A stretch of 64,000 nt of DNA from Actinotalea caeni (GTDB lineage Bacteria > Actinomycetota > Actinomycetes > Actinomycetales > Beutenbergiaceae): assembly GCF_009733795.1 (NCBI RefSeq), contig NZ_WNXX01000007.1, positions 107,138-171,137 of the forward strand, written 5' to 3'. Below the pieces are notes generated by a model that saw only the letters and a list, made by a program, of their open reading frames with translations, was not told where the DNA came from and did no database searches. Below, piece by piece: positions 7,813 through 15,430 of this stretch (position 1 is the first letter of the stretch; each line of letters begins with the position of its first letter). A program made the translations under genes and the position numbers.

Positions 7813-8972
7813 AGCGTGATCGGCTCCAGCTCGACGCGGCGGCCCTCGGCGGAGGAGCGCAGCCCGGCCTCGGCCAGCTGCACGCCGCGTGCGGCCGACA
7901 GCAGGTCGTAGCGGTGCGCGCGCCCGGCGACGACGTCGCGGATGAACTCCTCCCACTGCAGCTTGAAGCCGTTGTCGAGGTCGGCGTTCGCGGGGACCTC
8001 CATCCACTGGTCGCGGAACGGCTCGGTGACCGGCAGGTCCGGGTTCCACACCGGCTTGGGCGTGTGCGAGCGGTGCTGGGCGACGCACTTGCGCAGCCCG
8101 GCCACCGCCGAGCCGTGGGTGCCGTCGACCTGGAACTCGACCAGCTCGTCGCGGTACACGCGCACCGCCCACGAGGAGTTGATCTGCGCGACGATCTCCT
8201 CGCCGTCCGGGCCGGCGACCTCGAAGATGCCGTAGGCGGCGTCGTCGGCGGTCGCCGCGTACTCGCGGCCCTGCTCGTCCCAGCGGGTGGGGATGTGGGT
8301 GATCGTCTTCGCCGTGACGCTGCGGACCTGGCCGAGGATGCCCTCGAGGACGTAGTTCCAGTGGCAGAACATGTCGGTCGTCATGCCGCCGCCGTCCTCC
8401 TTGCGGTAGTTCCACGACGGCCGCTGGGCGGCCTGCACGTCGCCCTCGAACACCCAGTAGCCGAACTCGCCGCGCAGCGACAGGATGCGGCCGAAGAAGC
8501 CCTCGTCGACGAGACGGCGGAGCTTGACCAGACCGGGCAGGTAGAGCTTGTCGTGCACGACGCCGGCGGTCACGCCGGTCTCCTCGCGCAGCCGCGCGAG
8601 CTCGATCGCCTCGGCGAGCGTCTCCGCCGTCGGCTTCTCGGTGAACACGTGCTTGCCGGCCTTCATGGCCGCGGTGAGCGTGCCCGCGCGCAGCGAGGTC
8701 ATCGACGCGTCGAAGAGGACGTCGATGCTCGGGTCGGCGATCGTGGCGTCGAGGTCGGTGGTCCAGTGCTCGACGTCGTGCCGCTCGGCGATCTCCCGCA
8801 CGGCGTCCGGACGGCGACCCACGAGCACCGGCTCGACCTGCACCTTCGTGCCGTCGGCGAGCGTCACCCCGCCCTGCTCGCGGATCGGCAGGATCGACCG
8901 GACCAGGTGCTGGCGGTACCCCATCCGGCCGGTGATGCCGTTCATGCCGATGCGGAGGGTGCGGGTGGCCAT
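7809..8972 (-). CDS. Gfo/Idh/MocA family oxidoreductase
   Basis: 387 residues. The N-terminal Rossmann fold begins with 'LRIGMNGITGRMGYRQHL' (an unusual NGITGRMG in place of the plain GxGxxG), and the family EKP motif is at 112-114 ('HVFTEKPTAET'). The C-terminal half has 'GEFGYWVFEGD', 'DMFCHWNYVLEG' and 'RWDEQGREY', expected for the substrate-binding beta sheet. It is an NAD(P)-dependent dehydrogenase of sugars or cyclitols in the cytoplasm. It is the first gene of a two-gene operon with the isomerase-like protein and sits behind a LacI-type operator at 8991-9006, so it is likely induced by its substrate. Confidence 0.87.
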   Translation of the reverse strand: MATRTLRIGMNGITGRMGYRQHLVRSILPIREQGGVTLADGTKVQVEPVLVGRRPDAVREIAERHDVEHWTTDLDATIADPSIDVLFDASMTSLRAGTLTAAMKAGKHVFTEKPTAETLAEAIELARLREETGVTAGVVHDKLYLPGLVKLRRLVDEGFFGRILSLRGEFGYWVFEGDVQAAQRPSWNYRKEDGGGMTTDMFCHWNYVLEGILGQVRSVTAKTITHIPTRWDEQGREYAATADDAAYGIFEVAGPDGEEIVAQINSSWAVRVYRDELVEFQVDGTHGSAVAGLRKCVAQHRSHTPKPVWNPDLPVTEPFRDQWMEVPANADLDNGFKLQWEEFIRDVVAGRAHRYDLLSAARGVQLAEAGLRSSAEGRRVELEPITL

Positions 8973-8990
8973 GTGACTCCTCGAAGACGT

Positions 8991-9006
8991 GGGAATGCGC
9001 TTTCCG
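8991..9006. promoter_or_regulatory. LacI-family operator upstream of the Gfo/Idh operon
   Basis: GGGAATGCGCTTTCCG is a near-perfect 16-bp palindrome with a central CG, matching the general LacI/GalR operator form. It lies 19 bp upstream of the oxidoreductase start, where bound repressor would block transcription. The cognate regulator may be outside this stretch or be the LacI protein at 11506-12531. Confidence 0.65.
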
Positions 9007-9121
9007 CAGCGTACGGGAGGCCCTGACGGGTGTCAACGGCCGCGAGTCCTCCCCGCGCCCACGCCCCTCCCAGCAGCCACCGCCTCCCGCGTGCCCGCCC
9101 ACCGACCGCCCCTGTGCCCGC

Positions 9122-9189
9122 CGAGTTCGCACCTTCGCGCCGAGTTCGCACCGTGCGCGGTGCGAACTCGGCGCGAAGGTGCGAACTCG
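9122..9189. repeat. 68-bp perfect palindrome (32-bp arms, TGCG loop), two-tier repeat
   Basis: Arms at 9122-9153 and 9158-9189 are perfect reverse complements around a 4-base loop. Each arm contains the word GAGTTCGCACC twice in tandem, so the element is a palindrome built of four copies of one word. It is a variant of the GAGCTCGTACC elements near 41.7-42.2 kb and 61.3-61.9 kb. As RNA it would be a very strong hairpin, and it may terminate transcription of flanking genes. Confidence 0.9.
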
Positions 9190-9382
9190 ATGCCGCGAGG
9201 GGGTGGGCGAGGCGGGCGCGATCTCACAACGTCGGTCACCGCGCTGAGCGGAAGACGTAACAGGTCCGACCGCCTCCCGGTGACGGAGGTGAAACGCGCG
9301 GTTCCTAGCGTCGACGGCACGCCGCGACGAGCAGGGCCAGGCCCGGCGAGGCGCGACCCCCTCCAGACCCGGGAGCACACCG

Positions 9383-10255
9383 ATGTCCTACGTGAAGCCG
9401 TCCGACCTGGTCGTCGCGATGACCGACGCCGGCGAGGCCAAGATCCGCATGTCCACCTCCGACACCCTCGCCAAGGCGGCGATGGGTGGCGCGATGCTGA
9501 GCGTCGCGGCGGCCTTCGCCGTGACGATCTCGGTGACCACCGGGGTCCCGCTGCTGGGCGCGGTCCTGTTCCCCGTCGGGTTCGCGCTGCTGTACCTGCT
9601 CGGCTACGACCTCCTCACGGGCGTGCTGGTGCTCGGACCGATGGCGTGGCTCGACCGCTCGCGCGGGATCGGCGCCCGCGACGTGCTGCGGAACTGGGGG
9701 CTGGTGTTCGCCGGCAACTTCGCGGGTGCCTTCACCGTCGCGGTGCTCATGGCCGTGGTCGTCACCTACGGCTTCGACACCACGCCCAACGAGGTCGGCC
9801 AGGCGATCGGCCACATCGGCGAGGGCCGCACCGTCGGGTACGCCGCGCACGGCGCCGGCGGCATGCTCACGCTGTTCGTGCGGGCGATGCTGTGCAACTG
9901 GATGGTCTCGACCGGTGTCATCGGCGCGATGGTCGCGCGCGACGTCGTCGGCAAGGTCCTCGTGATGTGGCTGCCGATCATGCTGTTCTTCTTCATGGGC
10001 TTCGAGCACTCGATCGTCAACATGTTCCTGTTCCCCTCCGGGCTGCTGCTCGGCGGGAACTTCACGATCGGGGACTACCTCGTGTGGAACGAGCTGCCGA
10101 CGCTGCTCGGCAACCTCGCGGGCGGGATCCTCTTCACCGTGACGCCGCTGTTCTTCGTCTACGGCCGGCGCCGCGCCGCCGCGGCGGCCGAGCCCGAGCC
10201 GGCGCCGGTCGCGACGCCGCGCACGCAGCCCGCGCTGGTGGGCGAGGCCGTCTGA
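9383..10255 (+). CDS. Formate/nitrite transporter family channel (FNT)
   Basis: 290 residues with six hydrophobic segments and the FNT hallmark 'GFEHSIVNMF'; the central histidine falls at residue 209, the same number as in E. coli FocA. 'GNFAGAF' and 'AMLCNWMVS' are further family motifs lining the pore. It should form a pentameric membrane channel for formate, nitrite or a related small monovalent anion. The C-terminal tail (after about 255) is Ala/Pro-rich and lacks a domain. It stands alone, with no formate dehydrogenase or nitrite reductase nearby, so the physiological anion cannot be chosen. Confidence 0.92.
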   Translation: MSYVKPSDLVVAMTDAGEAKIRMSTSDTLAKAAMGGAMLSVAAAFAVTISVTTGVPLLGAVLFPVGFALLYLLGYDLLTGVLVLGPMAWLDRSRGIGARDVLRNWGLVFAGNFAGAFTVAVLMAVVVTYGFDTTPNEVGQAIGHIGEGRTVGYAAHGAGGMLTLFVRAMLCNWMVSTGVIGAMVARDVVGKVLVMWLPIMLFFFMGFEHSIVNMFLFPSGLLLGGNFTIGDYLVWNELPTLLGNLAGGILFTVTPLFFVYGRRRAAAAAEPEPAPVATPRTQPALVGEAV

Positions 10256-10276
10256 GGAGCGGTTGGTCGTCCCCGG

Positions 10277-10921
10277 TCAGTCGGAGGTGGGCGTGAGCCC
10301 GTCCGCCTCGACCGGGCACGACAGACCCGCGAGCAGGGCCTCGAGGCCGCGTGCGAGCACTGTCTCGGGCTCGACGGCGTGCGCCTCGCGCAGGGCGGCG
10401 TACCGGGGAGCGATGGCGGGGTCGACCGGCGTGCTGCGCTCCGCCGCCGCGGCGGCCGCGGTCAGAGCGGAGCCGATCACGAGGTTGGAGAGCGCGTAGG
10501 CGTCGCCGAGCGGGTCGGGGGACCCGGCGTCGGCCGTGAGCACGCACATGCGCTCGGACAGACGGAGGTAGTGGGGACCGCGCGGAGCCCGCATCGACAC
10601 CACCTGGCACGCCCACGGGTGGGCCAGCAGGTGCCGGTGGAGCGCGAGCGCCAGGTCGCGCAGCGGCGCCGAGGCGATCGCCTCCTGCAGGTGCGCGTCG
10701 TCGCGCAGCGCCGCGTCCAGAGCGAGGTCGTACAGGTCGTCGACGGACCGGATGCGCGAGTACAGGCTCGCCGGTGCGACGCCGAGGCGCGAGGCCACCG
10801 CGCGCAGCGTCAGCGCGCGGAACCCGCCGGCGTCGAGCAGCTCGACGGCGACGCTCGCGATCCGCGCCACGTCCACCGCGCGCACGCGACGGGGTACCGG
10901 TGGGTCGGTCCAGTAGCCCAT
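10277..10921 (-). CDS. TetR-family transcriptional regulator
   Basis: 214 residues. The N-terminal helix-turn-helix (about 15-62) reads 'ARIASVAVELLDAGGFRALTLRAVASRLGVAPASLYSRIRSVDDLYDLALD', the standard TetR pattern, followed by an all-helical ligand domain rich in alanine. The ATG at 10921 has a GGAGGCGC ribosome binding site. It is transcribed away from the acetyltransferase gene at 10958 with only 36 bp between the starts, so the two share a promoter/operator region and the TetR protein probably represses both. The C-terminal domain resembles the TetR_C subgroup of small-molecule efflux or modification regulators. Confidence 0.88.
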   Translation of the reverse strand: MGYWTDPPVPRRVRAVDVARIASVAVELLDAGGFRALTLRAVASRLGVAPASLYSRIRSVDDLYDLALDAALRDDAHLQEAIASAPLRDLALALHRHLLAHPWACQVVSMRAPRGPHYLRLSERMCVLTADAGSPDPLGDAYALSNLVIGSALTAAAAAAERSTPVDPAIAPRYAALREAHAVEPETVLARGLEALLAGLSCPVEADGLTPTSD

Positions 10922-10928
10922 GCGCCTC

Positions 10929-10953
10929 CTTATCCGAATGCTGTTAGTTTAAG
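10929..10953. promoter_or_regulatory. Candidate TetR operator and overlapping divergent promoters
   Basis: The AT-rich segment between the two divergent starts has interrupted symmetry (CTTA....AA.....TT....TAAG). A TAGTTT hexamer ends 7 bp before the acetyltransferase ATG, which would make that transcript essentially leaderless. Symmetry is partial, so the site is a proposal. Confidence 0.35.
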
Positions 10954-10957
10954 GGCG

Positions 10958-11491
10958 ATGCTGGATCCACGCCATCTCCCTCTCATCGGTGACCGCACCC
11001 GCCTGCGTGCGCTGCGGCACGAGGACGCGGCCGCGTACGCCGCGGGGACGGCGGACCCCGAGGTGCGCAGGTTCGCCCACCTCCCCGAGCCCGAGTACAC
11101 CGAGGACTCGGTCGTCGCACTCGTCGACGGCCCGGTCCGCGACGGGCTCGCACGGGGCGACCTGGCCGTGCTCGCGATCGCCGACGTCGCCACCGACCGG
11201 TTCGCGGGCAGCCTGGTGCTGTTCGACGTCGACGATGCCACGGCTGAGGTCGGTTTCTGGGTCCACGCCGACCACCGCGGGCGCGGGTTCGCCGTCGAGG
11301 CGCTCGATCTCGCGGGACGCCTGGCGCGCCTGAGCGGCCTGCGCCTGCTCACCGCGCGGACCGCGGTCGACAACCTCGGCGCGCAGCGTGCGCTGGAGAC
11401 CGCCGGGTACCGGGTCCGCTCGCGCGGCCGCGACGTCGCGCCGTCGGGCCGTGAGGTCGTCGCGGCGCACTACGTGCGCGGGCTCGTCTGA
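10958..11491 (+). CDS. GNAT-family N-acetyltransferase (RimJ/RimL type)
   Basis: 177 residues. 'LIGDRTRLRALRHEDAAAYAAGTADPEVRRF' at the N-terminus and 'AEVGFWVHADHRGRGFAVEALDLAGRLA' (acetyl-CoA binding motif A, R/Q-x-x-G-x-G/A form HRGRGFA) followed by 'VDNLGAQRALETAGYRV' are typical of ribosomal-protein/antibiotic-type GNAT proteins. It acetylates an amino group of a small molecule or protein N-terminus using acetyl-CoA; the acceptor is unknown. It is divergent from a TetR regulator, a common arrangement for detoxifying enzymes. It is convergent with the LacI gene, 14 bp apart. Confidence 0.88.
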   Translation: MLDPRHLPLIGDRTRLRALRHEDAAAYAAGTADPEVRRFAHLPEPEYTEDSVVALVDGPVRDGLARGDLAVLAIADVATDRFAGSLVLFDVDDATAEVGFWVHADHRGRGFAVEALDLAGRLARLSGLRLLTARTAVDNLGAQRALETAGYRVRSRGRDVAPSGREVVAAHYVRGLV

Positions 11492-11505
11492 CGGGCGGTC
11501 GCGGG

Positions 11506-12531
11506 TCAGGTACGCGGCGGGGTCGACTCGCGCAGCACGACCTCGCCGCCCACCTCGAGCACGCGCGGCTCGCCCGCGGCCTCCTCGAGCGCCAGCTCGG
11601 TGGCGCGTGCCCCGAGCTCGACCAGCGGCAGCCGCACGGTCGTGAGGCCCGGGCTGACGTCGCGCAGCGTGACGATGTCGTCGAAGCCGGCCACGGCGAT
11701 GTCGCGGCCGACCTCGCGACCGGCGTCGCGGGCGGCGGCCATCGCGCCGACCGCCATGACGTCGTTGACCGCGAACACGAGCTCGACGTCGGGCTCCTGC
11801 GCCAGCAGCCGGGCCATGCCGTCGTAGCCGCCGTCGCGCGTGAAGGCCGTCTCGAGCGTGACGGCGCTGCTCTCACCGAGCTCGTCGACGGTGCGGGCGA
11901 AGCCCTCGCGCCGGTCGCGCGCGGTGAGGTGCCCGGCCGGTCCGCCGAGGATGCCGAAGCGGCGGTAGCCCAACCCGTGCAGCGCGCGGGCGAGGTCGAC
12001 CACCGCCGCGGTGTTGGCGATCGCGATCGTGCTGACGCCCGGCAGCGGCTGCCCGATCAGCGCCGCCGACCCGCCCGAGGCCATGTAGCCGGCGAGCGCG
12101 TGCGTGAGCGCCTCGGTGCCCTCGGGGTCGTCGTAGCGGCCGCCCGCGATGACGATCGCGCGTGCCCGCTGGCTGTGCATGACCTCGACGAACTGGACCT
12201 CGCGGCCGCGCTGGTGCTGGGTGGTCGCGAGCGTGACGACCAGCTTGTGCCGGTCGGCCGCGCCGGTGACGCCCGCGGCGATCGAGGAGAAGTAGGGGTC
12301 GGCGATGTCGTGGACGATCAGCCCGACCGTCGTGGTGCGGCCGCGCGCCATCGCCTGCGCGTTGGCGTCCGGGCTGTACTTCAGCCGCGCGGCCGCCGCG
12401 AGCACGCGCTCGCGCAGCTCGGGGCGCACCGTGCGGTTCGCCGAGCCGTTGATCGCCCGGGAGGCGGTGGCGAGCGAGACGCCCGCCTCCTTGGCGACGT
12501 CGCTGAGGGTGGTGGGGCCCGCCATGGTCAC
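11506..12531 (-). CDS. LacI-family transcriptional regulator
   Basis: 341 residues; the start is ATG at 12531 or an in-frame ATG at 12525. The N-terminal helix-turn-helix 'TLSDVAKEAGVSLATASRAINGS' and hinge 'LKYSPDANAQAMARGRTTTVGLIV' are standard LacI/GalR features, followed by a periplasmic-binding-like sugar domain ('VHDIADPYFSSIAAGVTGAADRHKLVVTLATT', 'VFAVNDVMAVGAMAAARDAGREV', 'DIAVAGFDDI'). It is divergent from xylA, so it is the prime candidate for sensing xylose or a xylo-oligosaccharide and controlling xylAB. It may autoregulate through a palindrome just before its own start. Confidence 0.92.
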   Translation of the reverse strand: MTMAGPTTLSDVAKEAGVSLATASRAINGSANRTVRPELRERVLAAAARLKYSPDANAQAMARGRTTTVGLIVHDIADPYFSSIAAGVTGAADRHKLVVTLATTQHQRGREVQFVEVMHSQRARAIVIAGGRYDDPEGTEALTHALAGYMASGGSAALIGQPLPGVSTIAIANTAAVVDLARALHGLGYRRFGILGGPAGHLTARDRREGFARTVDELGESSAVTLETAFTRDGGYDGMARLLAQEPDVELVFAVNDVMAVGAMAAARDAGREVGRDIAVAGFDDIVTLRDVSPGLTTVRLPLVELGARATELALEEAAGEPRVLEVGGEVVLRESTPPRT

Positions 12532-12533
12532 AG

Positions 12534-12547
12534 GGTAAGCGCGTTCC
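12534..12547. promoter_or_regulatory. Candidate LacI autoregulatory operator
   Basis: GGTAAGCGCGTTCC immediately upstream of the LacI start has a CG-centred, partly symmetric core (AAGCGCGTT). Position and form fit an autoregulatory half of the divergent LacI-xylA region. Confidence 0.35.
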
Positions 12548-12610
12548 TGCCCCGTGGCTCCGCGACTGGCCGAGCCGTCGCCGGCGGGTGCGCGCCACGC
12601 CGTCGCGCGC

Positions 12611-12648
12611 TTGACGCTGCGGCCCCCAGAAGATAAGTTGCGAGCAAC
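12611..12648 (+). promoter_or_regulatory. xylA promoter with overlapping palindromic operator
   Basis: TTGACG (12611-12616) and TAAGTT (12634-12639) are separated by 17 bp and resemble -35 and -10 elements of a housekeeping sigma factor. The palindrome GTTGCGAGCAAC (12637-12648) overlaps the -10 and extends to the probable start of transcription, an ideal repression site. The surrounding AT-rich string (AACAACAAAAC) is unusual for this DNA. Confidence 0.6.
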
Positions 12649-12677
12649 AACAAAACTACGAGCAGCGGAGCGACGCG

Positions 12678-13859
12678 ATGGTGCGCAAGCCCACCCCCGA
12701 CGACAAGTTCTCCTTCGGCCTCTGGACGGTCGGCTGGCCCGCCAACGACCAGTTCGGCTCGGCCACCCGGCCCGCCCTCGACCCGCGCGAGTACGCGACG
12801 AAGCTCGCCGAGCTCGGCGCCTGGGCCGTCACCTTCCACGACGACGACGTCGTCCCGTTCGGGACCGACGACGCCACGCGCGCGAAGATCCTCACCGACT
12901 TCAAGAAGGCCACCGACGAGGCCGGCATCGTCATCGAGATGGTGACGACCAACCTGTTCAGCCACCCGGTCTTCAAGGACGGCGGCTTCACCTCCAACGA
13001 CCGCGGCGTGCGCCGGTTCGCGCTGCGCAAGGTGCTGCGCAACGTCGACCTCGCCGCCGAGCTCGGCGCCGAGACCTTCGTCATGTGGGGCGGTCGCGAG
13101 GGCAGCGAGTACGACGGCGTCAAGGACACCAACGCCGCGCTCGACCGCTACGCCGAGGCCGTCGACACGGTCGCCGCCTACATCAAGGAGAAGGGCTACG
13201 GGCTGCGCATCGCGCTCGAGCCCAAGCCCAACGAGCCCCGCGGCGACATCCTGCTGCCGACGATCGGCCACGCGCTCGGCTTCATCGCCAAGCTCGAGAA
13301 CGGCGACATCGTGGGCCTCAACCCCGAGGTCGGCCACGAGCAGATGGCCGGGCTGAACTTCACCACCGGCATCGGCCAGGCGCTGTGGAGCGGCAAGCTC
13401 TTCCACATCGACCTCAACGGCCAGCGCTCGATCAAGTACGACCAGGACCTCGTGTTCGGTCACGGCGACCTGCTCTCGGCGTTCTTCACCGTCGACCTCA
13501 TCGAGAACGGCTTCCCGGGCGGCGGCCCGCGCTACGAGGGCGCCCGCCACTTCGACTACAAGCCGTCGCGCACCGAGGGCCTCGAGGGCGTGTGGGAGTC
13601 CGCCGAGGCGAACATGCAGACCTACCTGCTGCTCGCGGAGAAGGCCAAGGCCTACCGCGCCGACCCCGAGGTGCAGGCCGCCTTCGAGGCCGCCGGCGTG
13701 CTCGAGCTGTCGCAGCCGACGCTCGGCGAGGGCGAGTCCGTGGCCGACCTGCTCGCCGACCGCAGCGCGTTCGAGGACTTCGACCCCGACGCCGCCGGCG
13801 AGCGCGAGTACCACTTCGTGCGCCTCAACCAGCTCGCGATCAACCACCTCATCGGGTAG
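12678..13859 (+). CDS. xylA: Xylose isomerase
   Basis: 393 residues, the length of actinobacterial class I xylose isomerases. All active-site residues fall at the numbers known from Streptomyces enzymes: H54 and D57 ('[11 protein letters not shown]'), E181 and K183 ('ALEPKPNEP'), E217 and H220 ('EVGHEQM'), D245, D255 and D257 ('[15 protein letters not shown]'). It converts D-xylose to D-xylulose in the cytoplasm using two divalent metal ions, and may also isomerise glucose. It is followed after 10 bp by xylulokinase, forming the xylAB operon. The promoter at 12611 carries an operator-like palindrome, and a LacI regulator is divergent. Confidence 0.98.
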   Translation: MVRKPTPDDKFSFGLWTVGWPANDQFGSATRPALDPREYATKLAELGAWAVTFHDDDVVPFGTDDATRAKILTDFKKATDEAGIVIEMVTTNLFSHPVFKDGGFTSNDRGVRRFALRKVLRNVDLAAELGAETFVMWGGREGSEYDGVKDTNAALDRYAEAVDTVAAYIKEKGYGLRIALEPKPNEPRGDILLPTIGHALGFIAKLENGDIVGLNPEVGHEQMAGLNFTTGIGQALWSGKLFHIDLNGQRSIKYDQDLVFGHGDLLSAFFTVDLIENGFPGGGPRYEGARHFDYKPSRTEGLEGVWESAEANMQTYLLLAEKAKAYRADPEVQAAFEAAGVLELSQPTLGEGESVADLLADRSAFEDFDPDAAGEREYHFVRLNQLAINHLIG

Positions 13860-13869
13860 GAACGAGGGC

Positions 13870-15321
13870 ATGCCAACCGAGCGTCTCGTCGCCGGCGTCG
13901 ACACCTCGACGCAGTCGTGCAAGGTCGTCGTCCGGGACGCCGAGACCGGGGCGCTGCGGCGCTTCGGCCAGGCCAAGCACCCGGACGGCACCGAGGTCGA
14001 CCCTCGCGCCTGGTGGGAGGCGTTCACACAGGCGAGCGCGGCCGCCGGCGGTCTCGACGACGTCGAGGCCGTCGCGGTCGGCGGTCAGCAGCACGGCATG
14101 GTCGCGCTCGACGCCGAGGGCGCGGTCGTGCGCCCCGCGCTGCTGTGGAACGACACCCGCTCGGCGAAGGCCGCGCGCGACCTCGTCGAGGAGCTGGGCG
14201 ACGGCACCGAGGGCTCGGGCGAGCGCGCCTGGGCCGAGGCGGTCGGCAGCGTCCCGGTGGCGTCGTTCACGGTGACGAAGCTGCGCTGGCTCGCCGAGCA
14301 CGAGCCCGAGAACGCCGAGCGGGTGGCGGCCGTCGCGCTGCCGCACGACTGGCTGACCTGGCGCATCGCCGGCGACGGCCCGGTCGCCGAGGGCCACAGC
14401 CCCGACGGGTTGGCCCGACTGGTGACCGACCGCTCCGACGCCTCCGGCACCGGCTACTTCGACGGCCGCACCGACAGCTACCGGTTCGACCTGCTCGAGC
14501 GTGCGTTCGGGCGCCGGGTGGCGGTGCCCGCGGTCGTCGGCCCTGGCCAGCAGGCGCGCACCGGCCCGAACGGGCTGGTGATCGGCCCCGGCACCGGGGA
14601 CAACGCGGGCGCGGCGCTCGGTCTCGGCGCCCGGCCGGGCGACGTCATGGTCTCGATCGGGACCTCCGGCGTCGTCACCGCGGTCTCCGACACCTCGACG
14701 CACGACGCCAGCGGGCTCGTCGCCGGCTTCTCCGACGCCACGGGCCGGTTCCTGCCGCTGCTGGCGACGCTCAACGGGTCGCGCACGTTCGACGCCGTCG
14801 GGCGGCTGCTCGGTGTCGACCACAAGGGGTTCGCCGAGCTCGCGCTGTCGGCGCCTCCGGGAGCCGAGGGCCTCGTGCTCGTGCCCTACCTCGAGGGCGA
14901 GCGCACGCCGAACCTGCCGGACGCGACCGGGTCGCTGCACGGCGTCCGGCTGAGCAACACGACGCCGGCCAACCTCGCCCGCGCGGCGATCGAGGGCGTG
15001 CTGTGCTCGCTCGCGTTCGCGCTGGACGCGCTCGTGGCCCAGGACGTCGAGGTGGAGCGGATCATCCTCATCGGCGGGGCCGCGCAGTCGGAGGCCGTGC
15101 GACGCATCGCGCCGTCGGTGCTCGGCCGCCCGGTCGCCGTGCCGGCCCCCGGTGAGTACGTCGCCGACGGCGCCGCGCGCCAGGCCGCGTGGGTGCTCTC
15201 GGGCGCGGACGAGCCGCCGGCCTGGGAGGTCGCGGGCGTGCAGGTCTACGAGGCCGACGCGCCTGCCGTGGGGCTGCGAGAGCGGTACGCCGACGCCTCG
15301 CAGATGTTCCTCACCCGCTGA
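13870..15321 (+). CDS. xylB: Xylulokinase
   Basis: 483 residues of the FGGY carbohydrate kinase family. The N-terminal ATPase fold begins with '[21 protein letters not shown]', then '[18 protein letters not shown]' (the GQxHG motif of xylulokinases), 'ALLWNDTRS', '[12 protein letters not shown]', '[13 protein letters not shown]', '[10 protein letters not shown]' and '[17 protein letters not shown]'. It phosphorylates D-xylulose to xylulose 5-phosphate, feeding the pentose phosphate pathway. The GTG/ATG context and 10-bp spacing from xylA indicate co-transcription. It ends 1 bp before an inverted-repeat leader of the GH95 gene. Confidence 0.96.
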   Translation: MPTERLVAGVDTSTQSCKVVVRDAETGALRRFGQAKHPDGTEVDPRAWWEAFTQASAAAGGLDDVEAVAVGGQQHGMVALDAEGAVVRPALLWNDTRSAKAARDLVEELGDGTEGSGERAWAEAVGSVPVASFTVTKLRWLAEHEPENAERVAAVALPHDWLTWRIAGDGPVAEGHSPDGLARLVTDRSDASGTGYFDGRTDSYRFDLLERAFGRRVAVPAVVGPGQQARTGPNGLVIGPGTGDNAGAALGLGARPGDVMVSIGTSGVVTAVSDTSTHDASGLVAGFSDATGRFLPLLATLNGSRTFDAVGRLLGVDHKGFAELALSAPPGAEGLVLVPYLEGERTPNLPDATGSLHGVRLSNTTPANLARAAIEGVLCSLAFALDALVAQDVEVERIILIGGAAQSEAVRRIAPSVLGRPVAVPAPGEYVADGAARQAAWVLSGADEPPAWEVAGVQVYEADAPAVGLRERYADASQMFLTR

Positions 15322-15421
15322 GGTTTCAACCCACTTCTGCCAGCTGCCCAGACCCTGAGACGGTGATGCCGCGGAGACGGCTCACCTCGTGAGATGGGGG
15401 GGGCAGAACCTCGTTGAAACC
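15322..15421. promoter_or_regulatory. 100-bp inverted-repeat leader between xylB and the GH95 gene
   Basis: GGTTTCAAC at 15322-15330 is the exact reverse complement of GTTGAAACC at 15413-15421, and the adjoining TCTGCC (15336-15341) pairs with GGCAGA (15402-15407), giving 20-base arms with one internal mismatch block. Inside is a second small hairpin (CTCAC-CTC-GTGAG, about 15381-15393). The right arm ends just before the GGGAGA ribosome binding site. It may terminate xylAB, gate translation of the next gene, or be a small mobile element remnant. Confidence 0.6.
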
Positions 15422-15430
15422 GGGAGACCG

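Larger units (their letters stand above)
8973..9382. other. Intergenic region with operator and large palindrome
   Basis: This 410-bp stretch has no credible gene. It holds the LacI-type operator next to the left gene, a 68-bp palindrome at 9122-9189, and just before the transporter gene a TAGCGT hexamer (about 9307) that could be a -10 element for it. The same 13-bp string TAGCGTCGACGGC recurs upstream of the LuxR gene near 51980. Confidence 0.6.

Noticed and set aside
6949..9378. Fused 809-codon frame of the Gfo/Idh and isomerase genes
   Set aside because: The upstream part is an out-of-frame reading of the oxidoreductase and intergenic DNA; a GTG at 7812 with 4-bp overlap is the real start.
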